From Gammaproteobacteria bacterium (GTDB lineage: Bacteria > Pseudomonadota > Gammaproteobacteria > Pseudomonadales > Pseudohongiellaceae), in contig JAURLQ010000094.1 in the NCBI GenBank assembly GCA_030831125.1, forward strand, positions 1-40,192: DNA of 40,192 nt. Direction: 5' to 3'. Made by a program: the position numbers and the translations under genes. Shown in pieces: positions 23,936-32,981 of this stretch. The notes beneath the pieces are model-generated. The model searched no databases and had not been told where the DNA came from. It was given only the letters and a program-made list of their open reading frames with translations. Positions within the stretch are counted from its first letter, which is position 1. Each line of letters begins with the position of its first letter.

Positions 23936-26213
23936 TGGACGACAAGGTCAAAAGCACAAGAACAAAACGCAAGCCACGGCGTTCCAATCGGCATATAGCT
24001 GAACTGGTTCTTGATATTTCCCATAAAGTTGCCAGTGAAGAAAACCTGGATGACCAGTTGCGGATTATTGTTGAGCAAATTACCCGAGTAACCGGTTCTG
24101 AACGCGGGAGTCTGTTCCTTAATGATCCCCAGACCGATGAACTCTATTCACGTATAGCGCTGGGTGGCATCGAGCGGGAAATCCGTTTTCTGAACAATAC
24201 CGGTATTGCTGGCTGGGTGTTTACGGAAGGAAAGGCAAAAATCGTGAAAGATGTATACGCCAATCCCCATTTCAGCCAGAGCATAGACCAGAAAAGCGGC
24301 TTCACCACTCGCAACATTCTCTGTGTACCTGTACGGACCGTGCGGGGTGAAGTCATTGGTGTAGCCCAGACCCTGAACAAGGTGGATGGTGATTTTACCG
24401 ATGAGGATCTGTCGCTGGTGGAGGCCATTTCTACCCAGGTGGCGATCGTGCTGCAGGGTACGATCTACGTAGAGCGCATGCATTCACTGAGGGAGCAGGA
24501 GGCTGAATTCCTGCGGGTAGTGTCGGATGTTTCTTCCGAAATCAATCTGGTGCCCCTGTTGCAGATGATCATGTCAGCCATTACCAAAATCCTGAATGCC
24601 GACAGGTCAACCCTGTTCCTCAACGACGAACGCAACAACCAGCTTTATACCCAGATCGGGCAGGGTCTTGGAGCCACTGAACTGCGGTTTCCGAACAATG
24701 CCGGTATAGCTGGAGCTGTGTTCAGGTCGGGGCAGTCGGTAAATATTCCATACGCTTATGCAGACTTGCGTTTCAATCCGGCCGTGGACAAACAAACCGG
24801 ATATTTCACCCGCTCAATGCTGTGTTGTCCGGTCCGTAACAAGGACGGCAAGATCATCGGGGTAACGCAGGTGCTCAACAAGAAAGGTGGTCCGTTCACG
24901 GATGAAGACGAACAGCGTCTTACTGCCTTTACCTCGCAGATCGCCATCGGACTGGAGAACGCCAGTCTCTTCCAGCATGTGCAACAGATGAAGAACTATA
25001 ACGAAAGCATGCTCGAGAGTATGTCCAATGCGGTGCTGACGCTCGACAATGACGGCGCCATTGTGACCTGCAACAGGGCCGGCCTGCGCATCCTGCAGAC
25101 CGCCGAGAAGGATGTGGTAGGCAAAAAAGCCACCGACTTTTTCGGCAGCAGCAATCAGTGGCTGCTCGACAAGATCAGTGCAGTGGACCATAGCCAGACT
25201 GTAGACATCATGATGGATGCATCTTTGCAGTGTGGAGGGAGTTCAGCGTCGGTGAATTCCACCATCCTGCCACTGAAGGGCAAGGACGATGAGCGACTGG
25301 GTATCATGCTGCTTCTTGAAGACATCAGTTCTGAGGTCCGTATGAAAACCACCATGTCGCGCTACATGGATCCCAGTCTTGCCGACAAGCTGATGGACGA
25401 GGGTGGGGAGATGCTTGGTGGTCAGGACAGTGTGGCTACAATCCTGTTTTCCGATATTCGCAGTTTCACTACACTCAGCGAATCACTGGGCGCGCAAGGC
25501 ATCGTGGAACTGCTGAACGAGTATTTCACCCGCATGGTCGATGTGGTGACAGATGAAGGTGGCATGCTGGACAAGTTCATCGGAGATGCAATCATGGCGA
25601 TCTTCGGTACTCCTTTCCCGCATGACGATGACCCGGATCGTGCCGTCAAGGCTGCCATCCGCATGATGAAGGAGCTGCGAATTTTCAACGAGGGCCTGCG
25701 GCAGACGGGCAGGCAGACCATTGATATCGGCATCGGCCTCAATACCGATCACGTGATATCCGGCAACATAGGATCCCCGAAACGCATGGACTACACAGTG
25801 ATCGGTGATGGGGTGAATCTGGCATCACGCCTGGAAGGTGCCAACAAGATTTACGGTTCCCACATTCTGGTCAGCCAGACCACACTTGATGGATTGAAAT
25901 CCAGCTATCGCCACCGCTTGGTAGACCATGTGGTGGTCAAGGGGAAGACAGAACCTGTGGGTATTTACGAGTTGCTGGATTACCACACAGATGACAGCTA
26001 TCCCAACATGATCGAGGCGCTGCAGTATTCCGTGATGCCATGGAATGCTACCGTGCGGCCAGATGGGATCAGGGGCGCAAACTGTTCGAGCAGGTGCTGG
26101 GCCTCAATCCGGGGGACAAATGTGCCAAACTCTATGTGGAACGCTGTGATCACCTGAAAGCCAACATCGACCCTGAAACCTGGGATGGCATCTGGGTGCT
26201 CACCTCCAAGTAA
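23932..26213 (+). CDS. GAF-GAF-PAS class III adenylate cyclase, C-terminus frameshifted
   Basis: Starts at ATG 23932 (GGAGA 6 bases upstream). Domains: GAF1 about 28-175, GAF2 about 195-345, PAS about 352-470, catalytic cyclase about 495-665. Cyclase metal-binding Asp508 (FSDIRSF) and Asp552 (FIGDAIM), adenine-specifying Lys548 and Asp620, and Asn629/Arg633 are all present, so ATP is the expected substrate. GAF2 carries NKKGGPFTDEDE, the NKFDE-type signature of cAMP/cGMP-binding GAF domains as in Anabaena CyaB1; GAF1 has NKVDGDFTDEDL. The open frame as read ends at 26157, but from about 26028 the next frame encodes FRDAMECYRAARWDQGRKLF and ends at 26213, restoring a normal tail (WDGIWVLTSK). 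One T is missing. Confidence 0.85.
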
Positions 26214-26258
26214 TGGCGTAATCCCGCCACAGCTCCTCTCAGTGTCGCACGGACTTCT

Positions 26259-26861
26259 TCAGGGATTTTCTGTCCGGTACCAGTACAGCGAGTGGCAATC
26301 CTCACACGCGGTATCCAGGGCAGCTCCCAGCTCTGAAAGCAGGTCTGCATCCCGCGCTTCTATGGCCTGCAACATGTCCAGCGCTGATGACTGCAGTCCC
26401 CGGGCGAATCCGCCCCATGAGACCGGGTCACTGGCAAGTTTGGCTGCAACTTCATCCGGCAGGTATTCGTATTCGGGAAATTCAGTGCTTGCGCCGGGAG
26501 GAGCCACACGCCGGCCCGGAATCATCAGCGAGTTGCCTCCTTCGATGATCGCCACTGCAGCTCTTCTGAGCGCCATCCAGTCTTCGTCAGTTTCCGGCCT
26601 CATCTCACGTGACCCGTTTTCGTCCACTTCAAACCTGACAGAGTTCCATAGCGCATCAGCCTGTGGATCCACCAGGGTATTCATGACATCACGGATGGTG
26701 GCAGTCGTATTGAACGCCGGCATGGTGTTGTCAACAGGCGCAGATGTGCTCTGGCTGGATTGGGCCTGACCCGTCCCGGCATCACTGCAGGCGTTCAATG
26801 TCATCAAGAGTGAAGAAATGAAAAGTATTATCCCGGATTTGTGCATGTCTGTTTTGTGCAT
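26259..26861 (-). CDS. Cytochrome c'-like lipoprotein
   Basis: 200 aa. Lipoprotein signal ending LNAC, with Cys25 lipidated; the second Met (residue 6) is also a possible start. The middle is helical with FNTTATIRDVMNTLVDP and DWMALRRAAVAIIEGGN. The C-terminal helix holds Cys186-x2-Cys189-His190 (TACEDCHSLYWYR), the position of the haem motif in cytochrome c'-like four-helix proteins. It would carry one covalent c-type haem on the periplasmic face. It lies 2 bases after the esterase stop in a three-gene operon of exported proteins, suggesting an electron-transfer or sensing partner. Redox partner unknown. Confidence 0.75.
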   Translation of the reverse strand: MHKTDMHKSGIILFISSLLMTLNACSDAGTGQAQSSQSTSAPVDNTMPAFNTTATIRDVMNTLVDPQADALWNSVRFEVDENGSREMRPETDEDWMALRRAAVAIIEGGNSLMIPGRRVAPPGASTEFPEYEYLPDEVAAKLASDPVSWGGFARGLQSSALDMLQAIEARDADLLSELGAALDTACEDCHSLYWYRTENP

Positions 26862-26863
26862 GT

Positions 26864-27703
26864 CTATCGCTGTTCCCTTTTATGTTTGCCAAAGAAGTCA
26901 TAAATGCCGGGCATGCCATCAGGAATTACCGAACCGTGGTCGCCATCCGGGATTTCCTGGAATTCGTAATCCATTTCATTGGCTTGCAGCACATTGACGA
27001 AGCGGTGGGAAACATCCACCTGCACCACCGTATCTTCTGTGCCATGGACAATGAACACGGGCATGTCAGGCACCGTTACCAGTGATTGTGGATCAACCCA
27101 GAAAGCAGCAGGCGCAATAGCGGCAATTGCTGCCCAGATATCCGCGTGCTTTACACCAAGATAAAGCGTGCCCGCACCCCCCATGGAATGCCCCATCAGG
27201 TAGATACGCTTGTCGTCAATATTGAATTCCTCGCGGACCATGGCCAATACATTCATCACATCCTTTTCGCTCAATTCATCCCGGTTGGCGGGGTCGGTCT
27301 CGGCATCGCCGCGAAGATCAGGGACATCAGGAATGCCGTACCAGCCGCGCGAGTTATAGCCCATGGGGCCAACCAGGATGTAACCGTGTTCTTCTGCCAG
27401 ATCTATCGCCCTGTCTCTTACCAGAGAAGTGTGCGAGCCGCCCAGTCCGTGCAGCGCAATGATGAGAGGGCTCTGCTCTTGTGGCTTCACCTTTGAAGAA
27501 ACGTAGAGGGCATAGGGAAGCTCTTCTCCGGTGTCCTCGAAGTGATAGCTGCGGATTTCAGCACGCGCATCGGCAGGGCGTGGCTGAGGCGCTGCGTTGG
27601 GTGGCTGTGCCTGCGCAAAACTGCAAAGTCCTGCAAGCAACAACAGACTGTACACAAGGCTGGCGATGGGTGAACCCGGATTACCTGTTTTCAGGTATTT
27701 CAT
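26864..27703 (-). CDS. Exported alpha/beta hydrolase (esterase / PHB depolymerase-like)
   Basis: 279 aa with a signal peptide cleaved near FAQAQ (about residue 33); GAGAGGG is 6 bases upstream of the start. Catalytic triad visible: Ser173 in GHSMGG, Asp224 in HGTEDTVV and His256 in PDGDHGSV. The oxyanion HGLGGSH lies at 85-91. The fold resembles dienelactone hydrolase or secreted PHB-depolymerase-like esterases, which cut ester bonds in periplasmic or extracellular substrates. It sits 23 bases after the unknown exported gene and 2 bases before the cytochrome gene, so the three are probably one transcript. The specific ester is not identifiable. Confidence 0.85.
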   Translation of the reverse strand: MKYLKTGNPGSPIASLVYSLLLLAGLCSFAQAQPPNAAPQPRPADARAEIRSYHFEDTGEELPYALYVSSKVKPQEQSPLIIALHGLGGSHTSLVRDRAIDLAEEHGYILVGPMGYNSRGWYGIPDVPDLRGDAETDPANRDELSEKDVMNVLAMVREEFNIDDKRIYLMGHSMGGAGTLYLGVKHADIWAAIAAIAPAAFWVDPQSLVTVPDMPVFIVHGTEDTVVQVDVSHRFVNVLQANEMDYEFQEIPDGDHGSVIPDGMPGIYDFFGKHKREQR

Positions 27704-27726
27704 TATTGCCCTCTCTTCATGTTTAT

Positions 27727-29115
27727 CTACTCAAAACTGAATATGTCTTCCGTTTGTGGTTTCTGCATATCCTGCTCGAAATTCTCTTCCCAGATATCAG
27801 CCCAGGGACGACCGTACATGTCGGGAATGGTGTATTCAATGGTCTGCCCGGGTGATACCGGCGTGGCCCTGCCATCACTGGGAAACAGTGTCTGTACACA
27901 TTCCACAAAGACATAGGGTTCGCCTTCATCAAAATCACTCAGCTTCACGAAGTTGCGCACAATGCGCACAGGCTCAACCAGCGCCTCCGGGTCGTAAAAG
28001 ATGGCTTCGTGGTTGAGTCCGAGAAAGTTGCCGGCGGCATCCCGGTTGGGTGAGTAGATTTCCACCGTTTGCAGAGAACTGGAAAATTCCGGCGCGGCAT
28101 GCACCTTCCAGCCCTGGATATTGGAGGTCCAGGTAATCAGGGTGTCGTTGTCCCAGAAGCCGATGGTTTCGCCATACCAGCGGGGCACATCCTCGCCCAG
28201 GCGCGGATTGTTGCCGTCGAGATTGAACTCCCTGCCAATGTGGACGCTGGTAATGAAGTTGCGCACCACACCGGCCAGTATCTGCACCATCTTCGGAGTG
28301 ACCATGATGTTGTGTTCCCATACGGCCGCTTCATGCCAGCGGCGCATGAAGCCTTCCGGCCAGCAGTATTGCGAGGGCCATTGTGCAGCGTTGGTATTGG
28401 CGTGGTGATAAGCCTCCTGCACCATGCGTGTCTGGTACTCGGGGGTCAGCAGCGAAAGGATGGTAGGTGTCTGGTTGTGACGCATGCGATACCAGTACCA
28501 GTTGCCCGGTGTACGGCCCGGATGCTGGTAACGGCCGTTCCATTCATTGGGCAGTGTTGCGTAGGTGTGCTCGGTAGGACCACCACGACTTCTGGTTTCA
28601 GCCAACAGCGCTTCGTAATGTGCCTGGGCAGTGGGGAAGTCATAGGGGCTCACAATGGCTTCGCGCGGATAATCCTGATCGCAATCACCCCAGGCAGCGG
28701 AACCCGGTGGGTCTTCACCTATCAGCGAACTGCGGTTACCCCCCCACAGATCTTCCAGCGCTGCGGGGCTGTTGCAGCGGAAATAGCGGGGGTCAGTCCA
28801 TAGTGCCTGGTCCTGGTAGAAATCCTTTGAAGTGAAGATATCCACCGGCAATGGCTCAATACCTGCCGGTGTTTCACCCGGAGGAGCAGAGCCGGTAAAT
28901 TCGGGTTCCTGACCAACACGACCATCTGCGCGACGCATGGTGGCGCCGGTGAGGGCATAGTCATTCATGTCAGCCAGCATGGGTGCGCCGCGACCCGTAC
29001 TACGGAAATCTATCTGCGGATTTTGCTGTGCCAGTGCTGCTGTGGATGCGAACAGGAACGCGGCCAGCACGGAAAGGTGCTGTTTAAGGTGCTTGTTGAC
29101 TTGCAACTTGAGCAT
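27727..29115 (-). CDS. Exported protein of unknown function, first gene of three-gene operon
   Basis: 462 aa with a clear signal peptide (residues 13-30, cleaved after ALAQ). GAGGGG lies 7 bases before the start. The mature chain has no known catalytic motif. It is rich in aromatic residues (WNGRYQHPGRTPGNWYWYRM, QYCWPEGFMRRWHEAAVW) and has the repeated IGFWDNDTLITWTSNI pattern also seen, in a different form, near the right edge of the window (RWEDNVLIVNTGNLI). Cysteines at CNS, GDCDQD, QYCWPE and VECVQ may form disulfides. It leads a tight operon with an exported esterase and a cytochrome c'-like lipoprotein, so it probably binds or processes the same substrate. The unknown family is frequently linked to aromatic or steroid catabolic gene sets in related bacteria, from memory only. 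Confidence 0.6.
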   Translation of the reverse strand: MLKLQVNKHLKQHLSVLAAFLFASTAALAQQNPQIDFRSTGRGAPMLADMNDYALTGATMRRADGRVGQEPEFTGSAPPGETPAGIEPLPVDIFTSKDFYQDQALWTDPRYFRCNSPAALEDLWGGNRSSLIGEDPPGSAAWGDCDQDYPREAIVSPYDFPTAQAHYEALLAETRSRGGPTEHTYATLPNEWNGRYQHPGRTPGNWYWYRMRHNQTPTILSLLTPEYQTRMVQEAYHHANTNAAQWPSQYCWPEGFMRRWHEAAVWEHNIMVTPKMVQILAGVVRNFITSVHIGREFNLDGNNPRLGEDVPRWYGETIGFWDNDTLITWTSNIQGWKVHAAPEFSSSLQTVEIYSPNRDAAGNFLGLNHEAIFYDPEALVEPVRIVRNFVKLSDFDEGEPYVFVECVQTLFPSDGRATPVSPGQTIEYTIPDMYGRPWADIWEENFEQDMQKPQTEDIFSFE

Positions 29116-29245
29116 ACGTGAATCCCCTCAGGTATGTAGTCGGACAGTGTCAGATGCTTTGTTAGTATGTTTTGAACGAGTATATGCTTCTTTCCCGGCT
29201 GACAACAATCCGGCCTGAAAACTGGTCCTGGATTGATCTGTGGGC

Positions 29246-29269
29246 GTAGGGGTCGGCTATAGTCGACCC
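29246..29269 (+). repeat. Solo GTAG-type REP palindrome
   Basis: GTAG (29246-29249) plus an imperfect palindrome GGGTCGGC-TATA-GTCGACCC (29250-29269). The 23 bases at 29235-29257 match the reverse complement of 33345-33367 exactly, so this is a single arm of the REPIN family at 33.2 kb. It lies in the 274-base gap (29116-29389) between the divergent operon and yaeQ, where nothing else was recognised. Confidence 0.65.
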
Positions 29270-29389
29270 GGCGATGTTCAGAATTTCAAATACATCTGAT
29301 ATGTGCGCGTGGAGCAAAACAGGCATGTGCCTCGTACCTGCATCAGGTATATTGCCGCTTCTGCCTTCCCGTATTGAATCGGCTCCCCA

Positions 29390-29932
29390 ATGGCGCTCAG
29401 CTCCACAATGTACGTATTTAATGTGTCCCTGTCCGACATCGACAGGGGCGTGTACGAAAACCTTGAAATCCGTGCCGCCATGCATCCCTCGGAATCCGAT
29501 GACTACCTGGTCATGCGTGTCCTTGCGTATTGTCTGGAATACTGTGAAGGGATCAGTTTTTCAAAGGGCGGTGTTTCAGACAGGGATGAGCCCACGCTGT
29601 ATGCCAGAGATCTCACTGGCGCATACACCCTGTGGGTGGAAATCGGCAGTCCTGCACCGGAGCGTTTGCATCTGGCCGCCAAGAGTGCACCGCGTGTTGC
29701 GCTCTACTGCCACCGCGATCCGCATCTTTTGCCGCAAAGACTCAAAGGCACCAACATCCACCGGGAAGAAGAAATTTCAGCATATACGCTGGATCGCGGC
29801 TTCCTGGAAGCGCTCACAGACAGACTGCAAAGGCGCATGTCCCTGACACTGACGGTTTCAGAACAGCAACTTTACTGCGCCGTGGGTGAGGAAACGCTTG
29901 AAACGCCCGTCATGCCCTTGAGTTTGCGCTGA
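29390..29932 (+). CDS. yaeQ: YaeQ family protein
   Basis: 180 aa, the family's usual length. The opening MALSSTMYVFNVSLSDIDRG, followed by AAMHPSESDDYLVMRVLAYC, matches YaeQ (PF07152), with the conserved HPSE..D..mvRlLay signature at 31-48. The C-terminal half is a PD-(D/E)XK-like fold (DEPTLYARDLTGAYTLWVEIG). YaeQ can compensate for loss of RfaH-related functions in E. coli, but the molecular role is not settled; nuclease activity is inferred from fold. It is convergent with gss. Confidence 0.88.
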   Translation: MALSSTMYVFNVSLSDIDRGVYENLEIRAAMHPSESDDYLVMRVLAYCLEYCEGISFSKGGVSDRDEPTLYARDLTGAYTLWVEIGSPAPERLHLAAKSAPRVALYCHRDPHLLPQRLKGTNIHREEEISAYTLDRGFLEALTDRLQRRMSLTLTVSEQQLYCAVGEETLETPVMPLSLR

Positions 29933-29963
29933 AAGCAGCGATCTCCCGCTATAAGATGTCAGA

Positions 29964-31850
29964 TCAGGCCTGCAGCAGTTCGTCGTCATCTATTACGCGC
30001 AAGGGCATGACATCCGAATCCCTGGTAATCACATTGCGCTGGTCTGCGCGCACGCACGAAGCGGCATAAGAGCCTGCCACAGTGAAGGTACAGAGCTGCA
30101 GGTTATAACCCTCGATATTCGGCAGCTTGCACAATTCCTGGAAAACCACATCCTGGTGATTGAAATTGCCGCCTGTACTTGCCATTACTTCTCCTGCTTC
30201 AACAATACTGATGTTGTGACCGCAACGCCCGGCTATCGGTTTTTCCACATAGCCGTCCTGCAGCATTTGTTCACTGGGTTCAAAAGTGGTTTCCAGCAGA
30301 TTCGGATGGTCCGGAAACAGCTGCCACAGCACCTGCATGATGGCCTTGTTGCTGGGTATCAGGGTCCACAGGGGTTCGTACACCATTACATCCTTGCGTA
30401 GCAGCACATCCACAAGTCTGGGGGGATGATCGCGTACCTGATCGAGTTCATAGCTGCTCATCAGTTCGGCATCGTGTTCACATTCGGCACGAATCTGGTC
30501 CAGGGCAGTTTCCCAGGCCCAGGTTTTCCATACCCAGCGCACTGGTTCGCCATCGCTGTCCAGGATTTCTCCGTTATCACCCCAGGTCAGACCTTCAACG
30601 CCTTTGAGTACCTTGCAGGTCAGTCCGGCATGTTCCATCGCTTCCTGGAAGAACAGGGCGTGATAGGTTTCCTCAAGATCATTGTCCTGCATGATGTGCA
30701 GCACGCCGTTCACATGGGCTTTGCGGAAGGCTTCTGCCAGTTTTTTGTGCAACCTGTCACCAGGACTGTAGCCGTCGTCTACTCCCATGTAGGTTGCCCA
30801 CTTGTCCTGCACTTTGCCGGTTTCCATATGACAGGAGCATGAATCGCTGTTGTACTCGTATACCTTGATACCGTTTTCTGTCATGCAGAAGTCAAATCTA
30901 CCGGTAATCATTTCGTTGCGGCGGTTGTCCCAGCTTTCCCTTATGCGTGGCCACAGGGCTTTGGGCAGATTGAAATATTCCAGTAATGCAGGGTGCTGAA
31001 GTACATAGTCCGTGGCATGCATGAACAGGGCATGCAGTTCGTTGGTGGCGCGTTTGAGCTGTTTGCGGGCGGTTTCACTGATAACCAGATAGCGATCGCG
31101 GAATTCCGGATTCTGTAACAGGAAATGCCCGCCCATCATTTTCACGTATGCCGCTTCATCTTCATTGGCAATATTGAGCCAGCTGCGTCCATCATTATGT
31201 TGCGGTTGCACCTGACGCATCAGGATGTTCAGCAGGCTTCGTTTTGGTGGCTGGATATCTTCGGCATGGGTGCCATCTTCAGTCTGGATTACCCAGCCAA
31301 GTACGATATCGTCCGTATAGGAGCATTCAATCCAGTAGGCACCATCGTCGGCAATTGAAGCCTTGAGTTCACGCGAGAAGGCATGACCATCAGGCCAGAC
31401 AGTATGATGGTTGTTCTGTTCCACAAAACGTATGGCATGGGGTAGTACCTCAGTGACGATGGCAACATGTCCGGTAACCTCGAACTCGCCACCTTCGTCC
31501 CAGATCAGCAGGCAGCCGACTTCAGGATGGCGGCGGGCACCATTGCGGAATGAATGCAGGGGGAGGGTGCTGTTGTCTCCAATTTTGCGAACAGAGGTCA
31601 GCTGGAATATGTCATAGGCCATCGACACGTCGTCAAAAATGTAGCCATGGTTGATGTACAGCCAGCGGCGGGCAAATTCAACGCATTGCCACTTGTAGCC
31701 CATGAAGATACCGTCGAGGTAGGAACGGTAGGCGTGACGATTGGGATATTCCTCGTCGCTGGCGGTCTCGTAGTCAGAAGAATAGACCGGCACATTGCCA
31801 GGGGCGTAACCCAGTATGGTGCCAAAAGGTACCGGGGCGGGTTTGCTCAT
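29964..31850 (-). CDS. gss: Bifunctional glutathionylspermidine synthetase/amidase
   Basis: 628 aa, close to the 619 of E. coli Gsp. The start at ATG 31850 is supported by CGGAGGA 11 bases upstream and by the match to the E. coli N-terminus (PFGTILGYAPGNVPVYSSDY). The N-terminal CHAP amidase carries Cys56 (YKWQCVEFARRW) and His128 (GHVAIVTE). The C-terminal ATP-grasp synthetase shows HIMQDNDLEETYHALF, KTWAWETALDQIR, PLWTLIPSNKAIM and EKPIAGRCGHNI. It joins glutathione to spermidine using ATP and can hydrolyse the product; in E. coli this responds to oxidative stress. Cytoplasmic. It stands alone, convergent with yaeQ. Uncommon outside enterobacteria and some other gammaproteobacteria. Confidence 0.95.
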   Translation of the reverse strand: MSKPAPVPFGTILGYAPGNVPVYSSDYETASDEEYPNRHAYRSYLDGIFMGYKWQCVEFARRWLYINHGYIFDDVSMAYDIFQLTSVRKIGDNSTLPLHSFRNGARRHPEVGCLLIWDEGGEFEVTGHVAIVTEVLPHAIRFVEQNNHHTVWPDGHAFSRELKASIADDGAYWIECSYTDDIVLGWVIQTEDGTHAEDIQPPKRSLLNILMRQVQPQHNDGRSWLNIANEDEAAYVKMMGGHFLLQNPEFRDRYLVISETARKQLKRATNELHALFMHATDYVLQHPALLEYFNLPKALWPRIRESWDNRRNEMITGRFDFCMTENGIKVYEYNSDSCSCHMETGKVQDKWATYMGVDDGYSPGDRLHKKLAEAFRKAHVNGVLHIMQDNDLEETYHALFFQEAMEHAGLTCKVLKGVEGLTWGDNGEILDSDGEPVRWVWKTWAWETALDQIRAECEHDAELMSSYELDQVRDHPPRLVDVLLRKDVMVYEPLWTLIPSNKAIMQVLWQLFPDHPNLLETTFEPSEQMLQDGYVEKPIAGRCGHNISIVEAGEVMASTGGNFNHQDVVFQELCKLPNIEGYNLQLCTFTVAGSYAASCVRADQRNVITRDSDVMPLRVIDDDELLQA

Positions 31851-32194
31851 TAGTGGTTTGTCCTCCGGGGACATGAAACGCTGAATCGCGCGGGCGCGCA
31901 TTGTACGACCAAAAACATTGTCATTACAGGATGATATCACCGTGAGATCCTGATTCAGGATTGAGCCCGATACGCGTTTTCTGATCAAGTGCACATTCCT
32001 GAATGGAACAACACACTGAAATCCAATCTGGATCACACTTTCTGATTTTCATTCTGTCAGAAGCATCCCAAACAGGAATATAAATCCGGGGCAACGGGAA
32101 ATATTCCCGAAATCCACCATGCAGTCAGCGAGCTATCGCTGGCTACCGGATTCCTGACTTACTGCGATGACAATGGCTCTTTCACTGGCAAATA
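31851..32194. other. 344-base non-coding stretch upstream of gss
   Basis: On the minus strand a -10-like TACAAT (complement of 31900-31905) precedes a GC-rich stretch (GCGCGCCCGCGCG), typical of a growth-rate-regulated promoter for gss; the -35 (TGTAAT at 31923-31928) is weak. The part from about 32040 to 32194 should hold the missing 5' portion of the ATPase fragment if that gene was once whole, but no such coding trace is visible in any frame. Confidence 0.35.
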
Positions 32195-32860
32195 ATGCCC
32201 AACCCGGCAATGCGGTCACTGCAGCAGGTGCAGGTCAATCCCAAAATCGGTTTCACCTTTGCCGATGCTTTGCGAGCCTTTTTGCGCGCAGATCCGGATG
32301 TCATCCTCATTGGCGAGATGCGCGACAAGGAAACTGCTTCAATTGGTGTTGAGGCATCACTTACCGGCCATCTCGTACTCTCTACACTGCATACCAACTC
32401 GGCGCCGGAAACCATAACCAGGTTGCTTGATCTGGGGCTCGATCCCGTGAATTTTTCTGATGCCCTGCAGGCAATTCTGGCTCAGCGTTTGATGCGAACC
32501 CTGTGCGGAGACTGCAAGGAAGCCTACCAACCCGACAGGAAGGAACTGGATCATCTGATCAGCCAGTACGGGCGGGAAAATTTTCCGGAACTGGGTCTCA
32601 ATGAGAACGAAATCGAACTGTACAGGCCGGTGGGCTGTGATAAATGCGGTGGTATCGGTTACCGGGGGAGGGTAGGTATCCATGAAGTGCTGTTGGGCAC
32701 ACCAGCCATGCAGTCCCTTGTGTACAAACATGCAGATCTTGATGATATAAGAAAACAGGCCATTGCCGATGGTATGCGCACCCTGAAGCAGGATGGTATT
32801 GCCAAGGTGTTGATGGGCCTTAGTGATTACGCGCAGCTGCTGCAGGTAACAGCAGAATAG
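32195..32860 (+). pseudogene. GspE/PilB-family secretion/pilus ATPase remnant (5' truncated)
   Basis: 221 aa as read from ATG 32195. It covers only the C-terminal part of a type II secretion/type IV pilus assembly ATPase: QQVQVNPKIGFTFADALR, Walker B DPDVILIGEMRD, His box GHLVLSTLHTN, and the tetracysteine zinc motif Cys-Gly-Asp-Cys ... Cys-Asp-Lys-Cys (LCGDCKEAY, GCDKCGGIGYRGR). The Walker A nucleotide-binding loop and the whole N-terminal domain are absent, so it cannot be a working ATPase. Upstream sequence shows no continuation. The N-terminal residues before QQVQVN (MPNPAMRSL) are probably not native. A deletion remnant is most likely. Confidence 0.8.
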
Positions 32861-32981
32861 TCTTTTTCGGGAAGTACCTGGCCACGTGTCGTTACGGTAC
32901 TGTCATTTTTCCTGTTTGCCATATCTTTTCAGGCGTGAAGCAGTAATTATCACGACAGGCATATGCAAACGGGAGCATCAC

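Noticed and set aside
26020-26040. Programmed ribosomal frameshift in the cyclase
   Set aside because: No slippery heptamer with a downstream structure is evident, and a missing T in a short run explains it.
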